The notes under the pieces: model-generated
Told to the model about the DNA's origin: nothing
The model's input: only the letters and a program-made list of their open reading frames with translations
Database searches by the model: none
Assembly (NCBI RefSeq): GCF_025685415.1
Contig: NZ_JAGSYB010000001.1
Span: 2,604,001-2,668,000 of the forward strand
Reading direction: 5' to 3'
From: Terriglobus aquaticus
GTDB lineage: Bacteria > Acidobacteriota > Terriglobia > Terriglobales > Acidobacteriaceae
Length of the DNA stretch: 64,000 nucleotides
Shown: positions 8,309 to 17,156 of the stretch, in pieces
Numbering within the stretch: position 1 is the first letter of the stretch
How the letters are laid out: every line of letters begins with the position of its first letter
Position numbers and translations under genes: made by a program

Positions 8309-9501
8309 GCCTCTTTCATTTTCTCGTCGGCGTTGCCGCGGAAAAACTGAACCTGCGTGAGCGCCTGGAGCCGCTGCACGATCAGATTGCGAGGCAGGTC
8401 ACGCAGCGAGCGCAGGAGCCTGCAGAGAATGCGGTGACGCAGAGTTCCGGCCCGCTGCCGGAAGCGGTTCTGCTGCTGGCGCACGGCACGCCCGACACAC
8501 TCGGGGAGATGGACGCGTACCTGAAGCTGGTGACCGGCGGTCGTGGCGTTCCGCCGCACGTGGTGCACGAGTTGCAGGAGCGCTACGCCGAGATCGGTCT
8601 GCGCGACGAACCCACTCCGGAAGGCCCGCACCTGACCCGCTGGACGCTGCTGCAGGGCCGGCTGCTCGCAGCGAAGCTGGGCGTGCCCGTGTATGTTGGC
8701 ATGCGCAACTGGAAGCCATTCATCGCCGATGTCGTCGCGCAGATGAAGAGCGACGGCGTTCGCAGCGCGCGTACCCTGTGCCTGGCGCCGCAGAATAGCC
8801 GCACCAGCGTGGGTCTGTACCGGCGCGCGGTGGAGACCGCCGCAGGCGACGACCTCCAGATCGACTTTCTCGCGGGGTGGGCAGAGCATCCGCTGCTGGC
8901 GCGTGCCTTTGCTGAAAAGATGCGGGCAGCGTTGCTCTCCGCGCGCGCAACGGGTGCCCGTACCGCCGTGCTGTTCACCGCGCACTCGGTCCCCTGCCGC
9001 ACCGTGCAGGCTTCTGTGAAGCCGGTGGAGCACCACGGCATGGTGCTTGCCACCGAACCCGACACCTACAACTCCGAGTGCAAGAAAACCGCCGCTCGCA
9101 TTGCCGCGGAACTGAGCGACATTCTGCCGGAGTCGGAGTGGTACTTCTGCTTCCAGTCGCAGGGCATCAGCGGTGGGCCATGGATCGGTCCCAGCGTGGA
9201 AGATACGCTGTCGGCGCTGAAACAGGAAGGCTACGAACACGTGGTCTTGCAGCCGGTCGGCTTCCTGTGCGATCACGTGGAGATTCTGTACGACATCGAC
9301 ATCGCGTTTCAGCAGACGGCGCGCGAACTTGGCATCACCATCTCGCGCGCGGAGAGCCTGAACGACAGTTCGACGCTTATACAAGCGTTAGAGGATTTGG
9401 TGCGGAACGGCTACGAGCATCCGCTGGCACCCGCGCCGCACACCAGCGCCGAGTTGCTGACAGTGCTCGCGCCCCTGGAAGAGCCCGCAACGGCCGCCTG
9501 A
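8305..9501 (+). CDS. hemH: Ferrochelatase (proto- or coproporphyrin type)
   Basis: A 398-residue ferrochelatase that inserts Fe(II) into a porphyrin. Signatures are LLLAHGTPD (56-64), LCLAPQNSRTS near 155, the catalytic His in LFTAHSVP (His227), and Glu326 in VGFLCDHVEILYD. The canonical fold normally begins close to the N-terminus, but here about 50 extra residues precede it, rich in Gln/Glu. The sequence does not show which porphyrin is used; the hemE-hemH-hemG order is like Firmicutes and Actinobacteria, where coproporphyrin is the substrate. It is translationally coupled to hemE (ATGA), and hemG starts two bases after its stop. Confidence 0.94.
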   Translation: MSLFHFLVGVAAEKLNLRERLEPLHDQIARQVTQRAQEPAENAVTQSSGPLPEAVLLLAHGTPDTLGEMDAYLKLVTGGRGVPPHVVHELQERYAEIGLRDEPTPEGPHLTRWTLLQGRLLAAKLGVPVYVGMRNWKPFIADVVAQMKSDGVRSARTLCLAPQNSRTSVGLYRRAVETAAGDDLQIDFLAGWAEHPLLARAFAEKMRAALLSARATGARTAVLFTAHSVPCRTVQASVKPVEHHGMVLATEPDTYNSECKKTAARIAAELSDILPESEWYFCFQSQGISGGPWIGPSVEDTLSALKQEGYEHVVLQPVGFLCDHVEILYDIDIAFQQTARELGITISRAESLNDSSTLIQALEDLVRNGYEHPLAPAPHTSAELLTVLAPLEEPATAA

Positions 9502-9502
9502 G

Positions 9503-10972
9503 ATGCCGAAGCACATCCTCATTCTTGGCGGCGGCATTGCCGGCCTGACCGCGGCCTATGAACTGACAAGATTACAGCAGAGCGGGGCGGACCTCACGTT
9601 CACCCTGATTGAGAAGTCCGCCCGTCTTGGCGGGACGGTGGAGACCGAACGCCGCTCAACAACGGCGGGCGAGTTCGTGATCGACCTGGGCCCCGACGGT
9701 TGGGTGAGCGAAAAACCGTGGGCGCGCGAACTTGCGATCGAGCTCGGCCTTGGTGATCAGTTGCTGCCCTCGAACGACGCCGAACGCGTCACGTGGGTAC
9801 TGCACAATCAGCGCCTGGAAGCCATGCCGGACGGGATGCGCATGATGGTCCCGTCGGATCTGGGCAGTCTGGACCATGCGCCGCTGTTCAACGCGGAGGC
9901 GCGTGCCGCGTACGCCGCCGAGCCGGGTCGCGCGGAGGAGTTGAAGCGTACCGCGGCGCAGAGTGACGAATCGGTCGCCAGCTTCGTGCGGCGTCACTAT
10001 GGCGACGAGGTGCTGCGCACCATTGGCGCTCCGCTGCTGGGGGGCATCTTCGGCGGAGACGTGGAGCAGCTAAGCGTGCGCGCGGTGATGAAGCCGTTCG
10101 TGGACATGGAGCGCGAGTACGGATCGCTCATCCTAGCGTTGCAGGCCAAGGCGGTCGAACGCAGTTCTAGGCCGCAGACCGGGAATAAGGCGACCATCTT
10201 CACCTCCCTGCTCCGCGGCACAGGAGCCTTAGCCGAGGCGATGATTGCGACACTCGATCCGCAAAACATCATGTTCCACAGGCGGGCGGTGAGCCTGACT
10301 CGCGTGGGATCGCAATGGCGTGTTGGTTCGGAGTTGGATGTACGCACGCCCGGCGTGTCCGCCGAGGCGCACCTGGCAGATCACGTTCTGATCGCCCTGC
10401 CTGTGCTGCAGGCGCGCGACCTGCTTCGCGATCTGGATGGAACGGCCATCCGCGTGATGCAGATGCAGACCAGCAGCGCTGCCGTGGTCGCATTTGGGTT
10501 TCTGCCGGAGAAGAACGTGCAGTGGCCGAAGGGCTTCGGCTTCCTTGTGCCGCCCACCGATGCCAGCGGAGGCGGCCTGCTTGCCGCCACCTTCAGCGAC
10601 CAAAAGTACGCGCATCGCGCCCCTGCCGGCGGCCGCCTAATCCGCGCCTATTATGGTGGGCTCGACGTTGCAGCGGATGGCAGCGACCTGCCCGCATCCG
10701 CAATGCGCTCGCTGCCCTATGGGAATGCACTGGAAGACCTGCGCAGCATTCTGGGCCCGCTGCCCGACCCGGATTTTTCGATTACGCGCCTATGGCATCG
10801 CGCGCTGCCGCAGTATGCGGTGAGCCACCTGGAGCGGATGGCCGAGCTGGATGCGCGGATTCAGCAGCTTGGCGGCCTTCACCTGCTCGGCAATGGTTAC
10901 CGCGGTGTAGGCTTGCCGGACCTGATCCGCGACGCTCGGGCCGCAGCGCGATCTGTAGCGGGGGCAAGCTAG
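9503..10972 (+). CDS. hemG: HemY-type protoporphyrinogen / coproporphyrinogen oxidase
   Basis: A 489-residue FAD enzyme that aromatises the porphyrinogen ring using oxygen. The dinucleotide-binding motif LILGGGIAGLTAAYEL opens the protein (Gly9-x-Gly11-x-x-Gly14), and conserved family stretches include GDEVLRTIGAPLLGGIFGGD, the substrate-domain region, and the C-terminal GNGYRGVGLPDLIRDA FAD loop. The family covers both protoporphyrinogen oxidase and the coproporphyrinogen III oxidase CgoX. It is the last gene of the hem unit and converges on the 2H phosphoesterase gene; the two stop codons are built on one palindromic CTAG. Confidence 0.93.
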   Translation: MPKHILILGGGIAGLTAAYELTRLQQSGADLTFTLIEKSARLGGTVETERRSTTAGEFVIDLGPDGWVSEKPWARELAIELGLGDQLLPSNDAERVTWVLHNQRLEAMPDGMRMMVPSDLGSLDHAPLFNAEARAAYAAEPGRAEELKRTAAQSDESVASFVRRHYGDEVLRTIGAPLLGGIFGGDVEQLSVRAVMKPFVDMEREYGSLILALQAKAVERSSRPQTGNKATIFTSLLRGTGALAEAMIATLDPQNIMFHRRAVSLTRVGSQWRVGSELDVRTPGVSAEAHLADHVLIALPVLQARDLLRDLDGTAIRVMQMQTSSAAVVAFGFLPEKNVQWPKGFGFLVPPTDASGGGLLAATFSDQKYAHRAPAGGRLIRAYYGGLDVAADGSDLPASAMRSLPYGNALEDLRSILGPLPDPDFSITRLWHRALPQYAVSHLERMAELDARIQQLGGLHLLGNGYRGVGLPDLIRDARAAARSVAGAS

Positions 10973-11463
10973 ACCGGAAACGCGAAGCGCTGCAGCAACT
11001 GCCACGGGCCGCCCAGGTAGCGCCACCAATCCAGACCGACAGCCTGGCATCGCCACGGCACGAAGCCGGCCTGCAGCACAGCCAGCGTCTCCCGGGCCAC
11101 GGCAGGCTCCACCTTGTTCTGCACAACGACGTGCGGTCGGAAGCCCTGCCGGTCCTGCGGGCTCAGCTCGTCTTGAAACGCGTTGCTCAGGTCGCGGTGG
11201 AGAGCCTTGGCGGCAGGCGCTTCCAGGAAGAAGGCAACGCCCCGCCCCAGCGAGCGCAACCCGCTCACCTCCATGTGGAACGGTCGCGTTGCCGTCGCGA
11301 TGGCACGCAGCGAGTGGGCTACGGCCTCGGTCTCGGGCAGGGTATGAAAGAGCGTGAGATGTGCAGGAATCTGGTTCCGCTCTGGCGGAAACCATTGCTG
11401 TCGCAGCAACTCAAACCGCTGCTGCGACGACGAGTCCAGCGCCAGAGTCAGAACGGAGCTCAC
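10969..11463 (-). CDS. 2H phosphoesterase superfamily protein (2'-5' RNA ligase-like)
   Basis: A 164-residue protein with the two His-containing motifs of the LigT/2H fold: HLT at 35-37 (PAHLTLFHTLPE) and HVV at 111-113 (RPHVVVQNKVEP), where the Thr is usual in the first and often replaced in the second. Members act on 2',3'-cyclic or linear phosphodiesters of RNA or small nucleotides. The substrate is unknown. It is likely cotranscribed after the DUF2059 gene, whose stop lies 5 bases upstream of this ATG. Its stop overlaps the hemG stop by four bases. Confidence 0.8.
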   Translation of the reverse strand: MSSVLTLALDSSSQQRFELLRQQWFPPERNQIPAHLTLFHTLPETEAVAHSLRAIATATRPFHMEVSGLRSLGRGVAFFLEAPAAKALHRDLSNAFQDELSPQDRQGFRPHVVVQNKVEPAVARETLAVLQAGFVPWRCQAVGLDWWRYLGGPWQLLQRFAFPV

Positions 11464-11468
11464 GGCTG

Positions 11469-12059
11469 CTACTGGCGCGGCTTTAAAGAGGGCGCATTGC
11501 CGTTGGCCGGGGTATCAGGGCCGAGCGTCGGCGCCTTGCCCGCGCCGCCGGCCGGCGTTGCGTTCTTCATGTTGGTTTCATAGGCCAGCGTGGCCGCTTT
11601 GAAATCCGGCTCCATGCTGTTGACGGTGCCCTGCAAAATCTGGATGGTCTTGCCGCTCAGTTCGGGGCTCTTGGCGACCAGCGCCTGCCCCGCAGGCGTC
11701 TTGTAGAAGGCCAGGATGCCGTCGAGCTCCGGCTCAGTGAACGTCTGCATGTACAGATCGACCAGCTTGGGATGAACCGAGTCCCACGACGCGCCCTTTT
11801 GCGCGATCGTGCCCATCTGGTCCAGGTAATCCTGCGTGATCTTCTTCTGCTGGTCAGTGCTCGCCGTTTGCACCAGCATCTGGCGAGACGCGGCCTGCTT
11901 CACGCGATCGGGAACGCTGGCCAGCATCTGCTTGCTCAGGCTGTCCACCTTGCTCAGCGTCAGCATCTCTTCCACCTTGGTGCGCTTGGAGGCGTCGTCC
12001 GCGTGCAGCGACAACGGGAGAGCGCACAGGCAAAGGGCGAATAGGACAGAACGGCGCAT
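11469..12059 (-). CDS. Exported DUF2059 protein (paralogue A)
   Basis: A 196-residue protein with a clear Sec signal peptide (MRRSVLFALCLCALPLSLHA, cleavage near 20) followed by a DUF2059 domain. The family core FTEPELDGILAFYKTPAGQAL (about 110-130) is well conserved; the function is unknown and members are periplasmic. The C-terminal 30 residues are Pro/Gly/Asn-rich. A second copy of the family lies 0.9 kb upstream in the same direction, with a membrane protein in between. Confidence 0.82.
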   Translation of the reverse strand: MRRSVLFALCLCALPLSLHADDASKRTKVEEMLTLSKVDSLSKQMLASVPDRVKQAASRQMLVQTASTDQQKKITQDYLDQMGTIAQKGASWDSVHPKLVDLYMQTFTEPELDGILAFYKTPAGQALVAKSPELSGKTIQILQGTVNSMEPDFKAATLAYETNMKNATPAGGAGKAPTLGPDTPANGNAPSLKPRQ

Positions 12060-12121
12060 GAAACTCCTTTTGAGAACGCCGCATGTGCCGCGCCTTCAAA
12101 GTCGATTCTACGCCGCGAGAC

Positions 12122-12907
12122 CTACTCCGGCTGCCACCCCGGACGCTCCGCTACCGAGCGTGACAGCGCGACGAAACAAGACGCCAGCGGAATTGCCGAT
12201 ACGCAAGCCGCCATTAGGTTGATGGCAAACGGAGCGGCTGCGCCATGGATGCGGTGGGCCAGTTCCAGATGGCGCTGCAGCGCTCCGCCGGCGTACACGA
12301 TGGCGGCGAACAGGGCAAAGCTGATCGCAGCGACCACAAAGGCGGGTATCCGCGAAGTTTCGCGCAGGCGAACTCCTTGCACACCAGCGAGCAGGCGCAA
12401 CCACGCAGGCAAGATAAACCAGACCGACAGGATGAGGAAGCACCACGTGACGACGTACCCCCATTGGGGCGGAACGCCGCCACGCAGCGAGAAGAATAGC
12501 CCGACCACCGCGGTAAGCGCGCCCACGCCCAGCGTGAATGCCGCCACCCTGAGCACCTCGCCCATAGGTGCGGTCCAGTCGTTCGGGCGCGCTCCGTCTT
12601 CATCGCGCAGGCGATGTGCCCAACGGCCCGTGACCGCCATGCCGTAGACCAGCAAACCAATTTCGATCAGCAGAGGCAGAAATGTGAACACCGCAGCCAC
12701 GACCACTACGGGGCCGCTGACCTTGCCGGAAAAGCCTCCCAAGACCGACTTCGGCGCCACGGCCTTCATCGCCGGGCCCTTCAGGGACCCGAATATCCAA
12801 TAGGTGGCGAAGTCGAGCAGCCGAACGGCCAGCACCGGCAGCAATACGACTGGATTTCGCAACAGGAATCCTGCTGTCTTTTGGAGCAATGCCCCCGTCC
12901 CGTTCAC
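12122..12907 (-). CDS. Polytopic membrane protein of unknown function
   Basis: A 261-residue protein with about six hydrophobic segments (near 15-35, 62-88, 118-140, 148-170, 185-205 and 228-248) joined by short loops. I do not recognise a family. It lies between two DUF2059 genes on the same strand with 59-62 base gaps, which suggests one transcript. Nothing in it indicates a transported substrate or an enzymatic site. Confidence 0.65.
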   Translation of the reverse strand: MNGTGALLQKTAGFLLRNPVVLLPVLAVRLLDFATYWIFGSLKGPAMKAVAPKSVLGGFSGKVSGPVVVVAAVFTFLPLLIEIGLLVYGMAVTGRWAHRLRDEDGARPNDWTAPMGEVLRVAAFTLGVGALTAVVGLFFSLRGGVPPQWGYVVTWCFLILSVWFILPAWLRLLAGVQGVRLRETSRIPAFVVAAISFALFAAIVYAGGALQRHLELAHRIHGAAAPFAINLMAACVSAIPLASCFVALSRSVAERPGWQPE

Positions 12908-12966
12908 GCTGGCCTTTCCGCGCCTCTTGGCGCTTCCTGGATTGCTTTATGAGAATCGCGGCAGAC

Positions 12967-13518
12967 TTACTTCGCTGCCGGCTTTGGAGGTGCTGAGGAC
13001 TTGCTGCCGTACTTGGATTGCATCTCTTGTGCGAACTCCATGGCTGCCTGCATGATCTGCGGCTGTACGGTCTGCATCAGCGACTGCGTAACCGCCTGCG
13101 ATCGCTCAACGATCTCCGGCTGCTTGGCGACCATCTCCGCACCGACCGGCGACTTGTAAAACGCGATCAGCCCATCGATCTCGCTCTCGGAATACACGGA
13201 AGCATAGATGTCGGTGAACTGCGGCTCCAGCTTCTCCCAGGTTGCGGCCTGCGCAACGATGCCATGCACCTTGACGATGAATGCATCCAGATCCGCCTGC
13301 TGCTCAGCCGTCAGTGTTCCTGCAGGCATCAGCTTGCGAAGCAATTGCGGCATTTGCTTCTCCTGCGCTGCAAACATGATCCTCATGGTCTGGTCGATGT
13401 GAGCCAGTTGGAACATTTCGTGCAGCTTGGCGCGTTTGCTGGCCTCGTCGGCGTGCGTCGCCATGGGCAGTGCCGCTGCGAGCAACAGACCCGCGATCCA
13501 CTGTGCTCCTCGGTTCAT
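12967..13518 (-). CDS. Exported DUF2059 protein (paralogue B)
   Basis: A 183-residue protein with a signal peptide (MNRGAQWIAGLLLAAALPMATHA, cleavage near 23) and a DUF2059 domain containing YSESEIDGLIAFYKSPVGAEM. It is clearly related to paralogue A: both mature chains start with D(D/E)ASKR and have the DGxxAFYK core. I start at 13518 because the much longer open frame upstream runs antisense-like through the OPT gene; the ATG sits two bases after the OPT stop, so the two are likely cotranscribed. The role is unknown. Confidence 0.82.
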   Translation of the reverse strand: MNRGAQWIAGLLLAAALPMATHADEASKRAKLHEMFQLAHIDQTMRIMFAAQEKQMPQLLRKLMPAGTLTAEQQADLDAFIVKVHGIVAQAATWEKLEPQFTDIYASVYSESEIDGLIAFYKSPVGAEMVAKQPEIVERSQAVTQSLMQTVQPQIMQAAMEFAQEMQSKYGSKSSAPPKPAAK

Positions 13519-13520
13519 CG

Positions 13521-15968
13521 CTACTTCTCCTTCAACGGCGTACGTGCAAAGTAATACAGCGCGCCCGCCAGCAGTGCAAACATGACCACCGCAACGGGGT
13601 CGTGGTAGAGCGGATTCGTTTCGCTGAAGCGGGGCAGGTGCCAGTTGCCGCCACGATTTTCGCTCACGCTTTCCAGCAGTTTGGTCGCGACGCCAAGCAG
13701 ACCGACCAGGCCGCCGGCAGCAATCAGGCCGCTGGCAAACAGCGAGCCGGGCGAGATCTCGTCGTTGTCCAGATCCGTAAGAGGCTCGTTGCCGGTCACC
13801 TCGGCCTGCATCTCGTCGTTCGTCAGCAGAGCTAATTTCGCGGCGTCGCGAGCACGGGCTTTCGCAATGGCGCGGTCCGCCAGCCAGCGCACCAGGCCGC
13901 CCACAAAGATCGCCAGCGTCGTTGCGATGCTGAGATAGGCGCCCACGGCGAAGGTCAGCGAGCGAATGCCCAGCAGCTCCACCGCGATCACCAGCGCTAC
14001 CCCCAGCAGTACCAGGCTCCACGGCAGCTTGCGGCTCAGGATGCCGTTGATCACGGTGGCCATCAGCCGGCCCTGGGGCGCGGCGGCCTTCTCACTGCCG
14101 ATGCCCTGGATCCACTGGATCTCCAACGCGCCGGTTGCAGGATCCATCAGGTACTTGCCATCTTCCAGCGTCGGCGATCCGATTGCGTTTACCAGGTGGA
14201 AGCGTGTGGCATCGTTCACTTCGCCCGCCTCCTGCGACGCGGTTCCCGACTTCTGCGCCAGCCGGATGTGCGGGCGCGGGAACGTGCCCATGTCATGCAC
14301 GCCTTCGGGCAGCGCAGACGGGTTCAGTTGCACAGCGTGAGCCATGGGCCGGAACTCCTCGAGCCCCGTGTTCATCAGCTTGAGCGTGACACCGATGGAG
14401 AACACGCTAACGATCACGCCGATCATGATGGCGAGCTGCGTCTTCCACGGCGTTGCTCCGATCAGGTAGCCGGTCTTCAGGTCCTGCGCGCAATCACCGG
14501 CGTTACTCGCCGCAATGCAGACCACGCCGCCGATGGTGATTGCCAGCGCACCAAATGCCGGTGCGGTCCAGCCTTTGACGAGAAAAATTGCAGCCGTGGC
14601 CATGAGGGTGGCGATGGTCATGCCGCTAACCGGGCTCGCACTGGACCCAACGATGCCGACGATGCGCGCAGAGACCGTAACGAAGAGGAAGCCGAAAACC
14701 ACGATCAGCAACGCCGCCGCAAGATTGGCCAGGATGCCGACCTGCGCTCCCGGCACCGGCTTGAACTGCAGGAAGGCAGCCATGATCAGCACCAGCAGAG
14801 CGCTGCCGCCGAACACGACGGAGTTCGGCAGGTCGTGCGCAGTGCGCGGCAGCTTGCCGAGCCAGCCACTCCGTTCGTCTGCAGACGATACTGCGGCGGC
14901 ACGTCCGCCCGGCTCACCCGGCAAGCCGTCGCGCCCCAGCAGGTCCGCCGCAATCGGCTGCGCGGGAGCGGACACGGTGGAAGCGACGGCTTCTTCTGTG
15001 TTCGCCGCTGCCTTTTTGCCCACCGATCCGCGCAACGCGCCCACGATCGTCGGCAGGGTGCGCAGGAGCGTCAGCAGGCCCGCTGCGGCAACGGCACCCG
15101 CACCCATGGGGCGGATGTACGTGCGCCACAGGTCGCTCGGCCCCATGTCGCGAATGGGCACCGTGCCGGGGTAGAGCGGCCCGGGGAGGTGCGATCCGAA
15201 GAAGTAAATCGCCGGCATGAGCACCAGCCAGCTAAACACGCCGCCCGCCAGCAGAACGCCCGCCACGCGCAGACCGATGATGTACCCGACGCCCAGGTAT
15301 TCGCTGGTTGCGTCCGCGCGGATCGCGCCGCCTTTCAGCAGGTGCTGCTCGCCGAGGTTCGGTTCGTAGTTGGGCGTGCTCGGCCACAGGCCAAATAAGT
15401 TCTCGTTCTGGAAGAGCGTGTACAGCGAGCCCAGTCCCAGGCCCAGAAAGACACGCGAGGCGAAGGAACCGCCACGCTCCCCGGCGATCAGCACGTCGGC
15501 GCAGGCCGTGCCCTCGGGGTACAGCAGCGTTCCGTGCTCCTCCACGATCAACTGCCTGCGCAGCGGGATCATGAACAGGACGCCCAGCCATCCACCAAAC
15601 AACGCCAGAGCGAAGATGCGCGCGTACTCCAGATCGAAGCCAAGAAAGATGAGCGCGGGCAGGGTGAAGATGACGCCGCTGGCAATCGACTGGCCCGCAT
15701 TGCCCGTGGTTTGGACGATATTGTTTTCCAGGATCGAGGGCTTGCCCAACACGCGCAGGATCGAGATGGACAAGACGCTGATGGGGATGGATGCCGCGAC
15801 CGTGAGTCCCGCCTTGAGCCCCACGTATACCGTGACCGCGCCGAACAGTACACCAAAGAGCGCGCCGATCAGGATCGCGCGAAAGGTCATTTCTGGCCGC
15901 GACTCGGACGCCGGAACAAAGGGGCGGAAGGTCGCGCTTTTCGGTGAAGGGACAGCAGTGGTGGCCAT
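13521..15968 (-). CDS. OPT-family oligopeptide / metal-chelate transporter
   Basis: An 815-residue polytopic inner-membrane transporter. The start, FRAILIGALFGVLFGAVTVY then VGLKAGLTVAASIP, and the later NAGDCAQDLKTGYLIGATPW match bacterial OPT proteins (PF03169), which carry oligopeptides or metal-siderophore-like compounds by proton coupling. About 14-16 hydrophobic segments are visible. A hydrophilic loop around 280-330 is longer and Ala-rich. I use the ATG at 15968, which has AGGAG seven bases upstream; the frame 10 codons further out lacks this. A sigma-70-like promoter lies about 100 bases upstream. The substrate is not known. Confidence 0.9.
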   Translation of the reverse strand: MATTAVPSPKSATFRPFVPASESRPEMTFRAILIGALFGVLFGAVTVYVGLKAGLTVAASIPISVLSISILRVLGKPSILENNIVQTTGNAGQSIASGVIFTLPALIFLGFDLEYARIFALALFGGWLGVLFMIPLRRQLIVEEHGTLLYPEGTACADVLIAGERGGSFASRVFLGLGLGSLYTLFQNENLFGLWPSTPNYEPNLGEQHLLKGGAIRADATSEYLGVGYIIGLRVAGVLLAGGVFSWLVLMPAIYFFGSHLPGPLYPGTVPIRDMGPSDLWRTYIRPMGAGAVAAAGLLTLLRTLPTIVGALRGSVGKKAAANTEEAVASTVSAPAQPIAADLLGRDGLPGEPGGRAAAVSSADERSGWLGKLPRTAHDLPNSVVFGGSALLVLIMAAFLQFKPVPGAQVGILANLAAALLIVVFGFLFVTVSARIVGIVGSSASPVSGMTIATLMATAAIFLVKGWTAPAFGALAITIGGVVCIAASNAGDCAQDLKTGYLIGATPWKTQLAIMIGVIVSVFSIGVTLKLMNTGLEEFRPMAHAVQLNPSALPEGVHDMGTFPRPHIRLAQKSGTASQEAGEVNDATRFHLVNAIGSPTLEDGKYLMDPATGALEIQWIQGIGSEKAAAPQGRLMATVINGILSRKLPWSLVLLGVALVIAVELLGIRSLTFAVGAYLSIATTLAIFVGGLVRWLADRAIAKARARDAAKLALLTNDEMQAEVTGNEPLTDLDNDEISPGSLFASGLIAAGGLVGLLGVATKLLESVSENRGGNWHLPRFSETNPLYHDPVAVVMFALLAGALYYFARTPLKEK

Positions 15969-16077
15969 GGCAGACTCCTGAACACACGCATACGGCACGC
16001 AAGGTTGCGTGCCGTTGGTCTAAGTTCAGCGAGTGTACCAGCGTGCCCGAGAACGATGGGGATGCGGCGAGCTCGGA

Positions 16078-16105
16078 ATTATATGTGCCGCGCCGACGCA
16101 CTCAA
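16078..16105 (-). promoter_or_regulatory. Sigma-70-like promoter for the OPT transporter operon
   Basis: On the minus strand a perfect TATAAT (16083-16078) is preceded at 16 bases by TTGAGT (16105-16100), which matches the first four bases of the -35 consensus. A perfect -10 box stands out in this GC-rich DNA. Transcription would start near 16071, giving a leader of about 100 bases before the OPT ATG. Confidence 0.5.
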
Positions 16106-16140
16106 ACCCAGCGACTACACGCTTCTAGGAGCCTCGCCGC

Positions 16141-16710
16141 CTACGGCTGCTGTGGCGGAGACGGTCCGTCCATGCGGCCGTGTGACCCAAACGGCCCTCG
16201 CATATGCTGCCGCATGCCACTGGGGCGCTCCTGCTGCAACTTGGTCCACTGCGCCTGCGTGAGCACGCCACGGACCTGCAGCAGCATGCGTGCGGTTGCC
16301 TTTTCCAGGTCGGCACGCATGTCGGCAATCTTGCTGATCTCGGCCATCACGCGCGCCTGATCGAGAGGGTTGCCGTTCAGCATGGGCTCCAGCACCGCTT
16401 CTTCGCTGTCCAGCGCGGCATGCATGCGCGTCAGCGTGTCTCTATTTTGCAGAAAGGTGTCGTCCATGCGCTTCTGCTGATCCGGCGTCAGTTCCAGCCG
16501 CTGCACCAGGTCCTGATCCTTCCACCAGATGCCCGGCGGCAGAATGCGGGCTCCCAGGCGCATGCCGAAACCCCCACCGAAGGGGCGACCCGGCCCTTGA
16601 CCGCCAGGCTGATTAGGCGGACCAGAAGGCATCTGAGCCGTTAGGCCGCATACTGCAAAGCTCACGGCAAGCACCGGCGCCCAGAGCCTCTGACGAGCAC
16701 GAACTGTCAT
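16141..16710 (-). CDS. Spy/CpxP-like periplasmic protein (LTxxQ type)
   Basis: A 189-residue protein with a signal peptide (cleavage near 25), a Gly/Pro-rich linker (GGQGPGRPFGGGFG, about 36-49), then a helical domain with two LTxxQ-type motifs: LELTPDQQKRMDDTF near 72-86 and VLTQAQWTKLQQER near 147-160. This matches Spy/CpxP periplasmic chaperones or heavy-metal sensors. Such proteins often sit in ECF sigma operons in acidobacteria and proteobacteria, as here: its ATG overlaps the anti-sigma stop by four bases. The C-terminal tail is Gly/Pro/His-rich. Whether it works as a chaperone or as a sensor is open. Confidence 0.75.
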   Translation of the reverse strand: MTVRARQRLWAPVLAVSFAVCGLTAQMPSGPPNQPGGQGPGRPFGGGFGMRLGARILPPGIWWKDQDLVQRLELTPDQQKRMDDTFLQNRDTLTRMHAALDSEEAVLEPMLNGNPLDQARVMAEISKIADMRADLEKATARMLLQVRGVLTQAQWTKLQQERPSGMRQHMRGPFGSHGRMDGPSPPQQP

Positions 16711-17156
16711 TGCCGCACCACGTTCTGGCTAGCGCGAGAATCGTGCACCTCGCTCGCCTGTAGCGGCTCCATGGCCGCGGGCACACCGGTGGAAAGGTCG
16801 CTCTGGATCTGATCCAGAAGTGCCTCGTCCGTCACAGTCGACGCAGGCTGCACGCGAACACTACGACCATCCGCAGCGGCGGTCGAGGTGCCCTGAGGCG
16901 ACGGGCTGTGATGCGCCAGCCGAACTCCCCCGACCGTTAGGGCGGCAGCCGCTACGCCTGCGGCGGCCCAGGCCAGCCAGCCCCTGCCGGTTGCCGCTCG
17001 CGGCCCTACCGTGGACGCAGAAGTCATCCCTGCACGGCTCCACGCGCGGTCCGCGTAGACGGTCGCGGCTTCGCGCAAATCGTCCAGGTCCTGGCGCATC
17101 TCGGCTTCCAGTTGCAGCAGGTCCAAGTCATCCATCTCGCTCCACCGATCGCTCAT
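16707..17156 (-). CDS. Putative membrane-anchored anti-sigma factor
   Basis: A 149-residue protein with an acidic N-terminal cytoplasmic part (MDDLDLLQLEAEMRQDLDDL), one hydrophobic segment (GWLAWAAAGVAAAALTVGGV, about 58-77) and a Ser/Ala-rich extracytoplasmic tail. There is no His-Cys zinc motif and no similarity I can name. The call rests on position: it overlaps both the ECF sigma gene upstream and the Spy-like gene downstream by four bases, which is the usual sigma/anti-sigma arrangement, and on its single-span topology. Confidence 0.6.
   Translation of the reverse strand: MSDRWSEMDDLDLLQLEAEMRQDLDDLREAATVYADRAWSRAGMTSASTVGPRAATGRGWLAWAAAGVAAAALTVGGVRLAHHSPSPQGTSTAAADGRSVRVQPASTVTDEALLDQIQSDLSTGVPAAMEPLQASEVHDSRASQNVVRQ

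Noticed and set aside
12967-14022. The full 351-residue frame of the second DUF2059 gene
   Set aside because: Its first 168 residues overlap the OPT gene and lack coding character; the ATG at 13518 begins a proper signal peptide.
14196-15398. A 400-residue open frame on the plus strand
   Set aside because: It is antisense to the OPT transporter gene, which has clear family motifs; this frame has a random-like composition.
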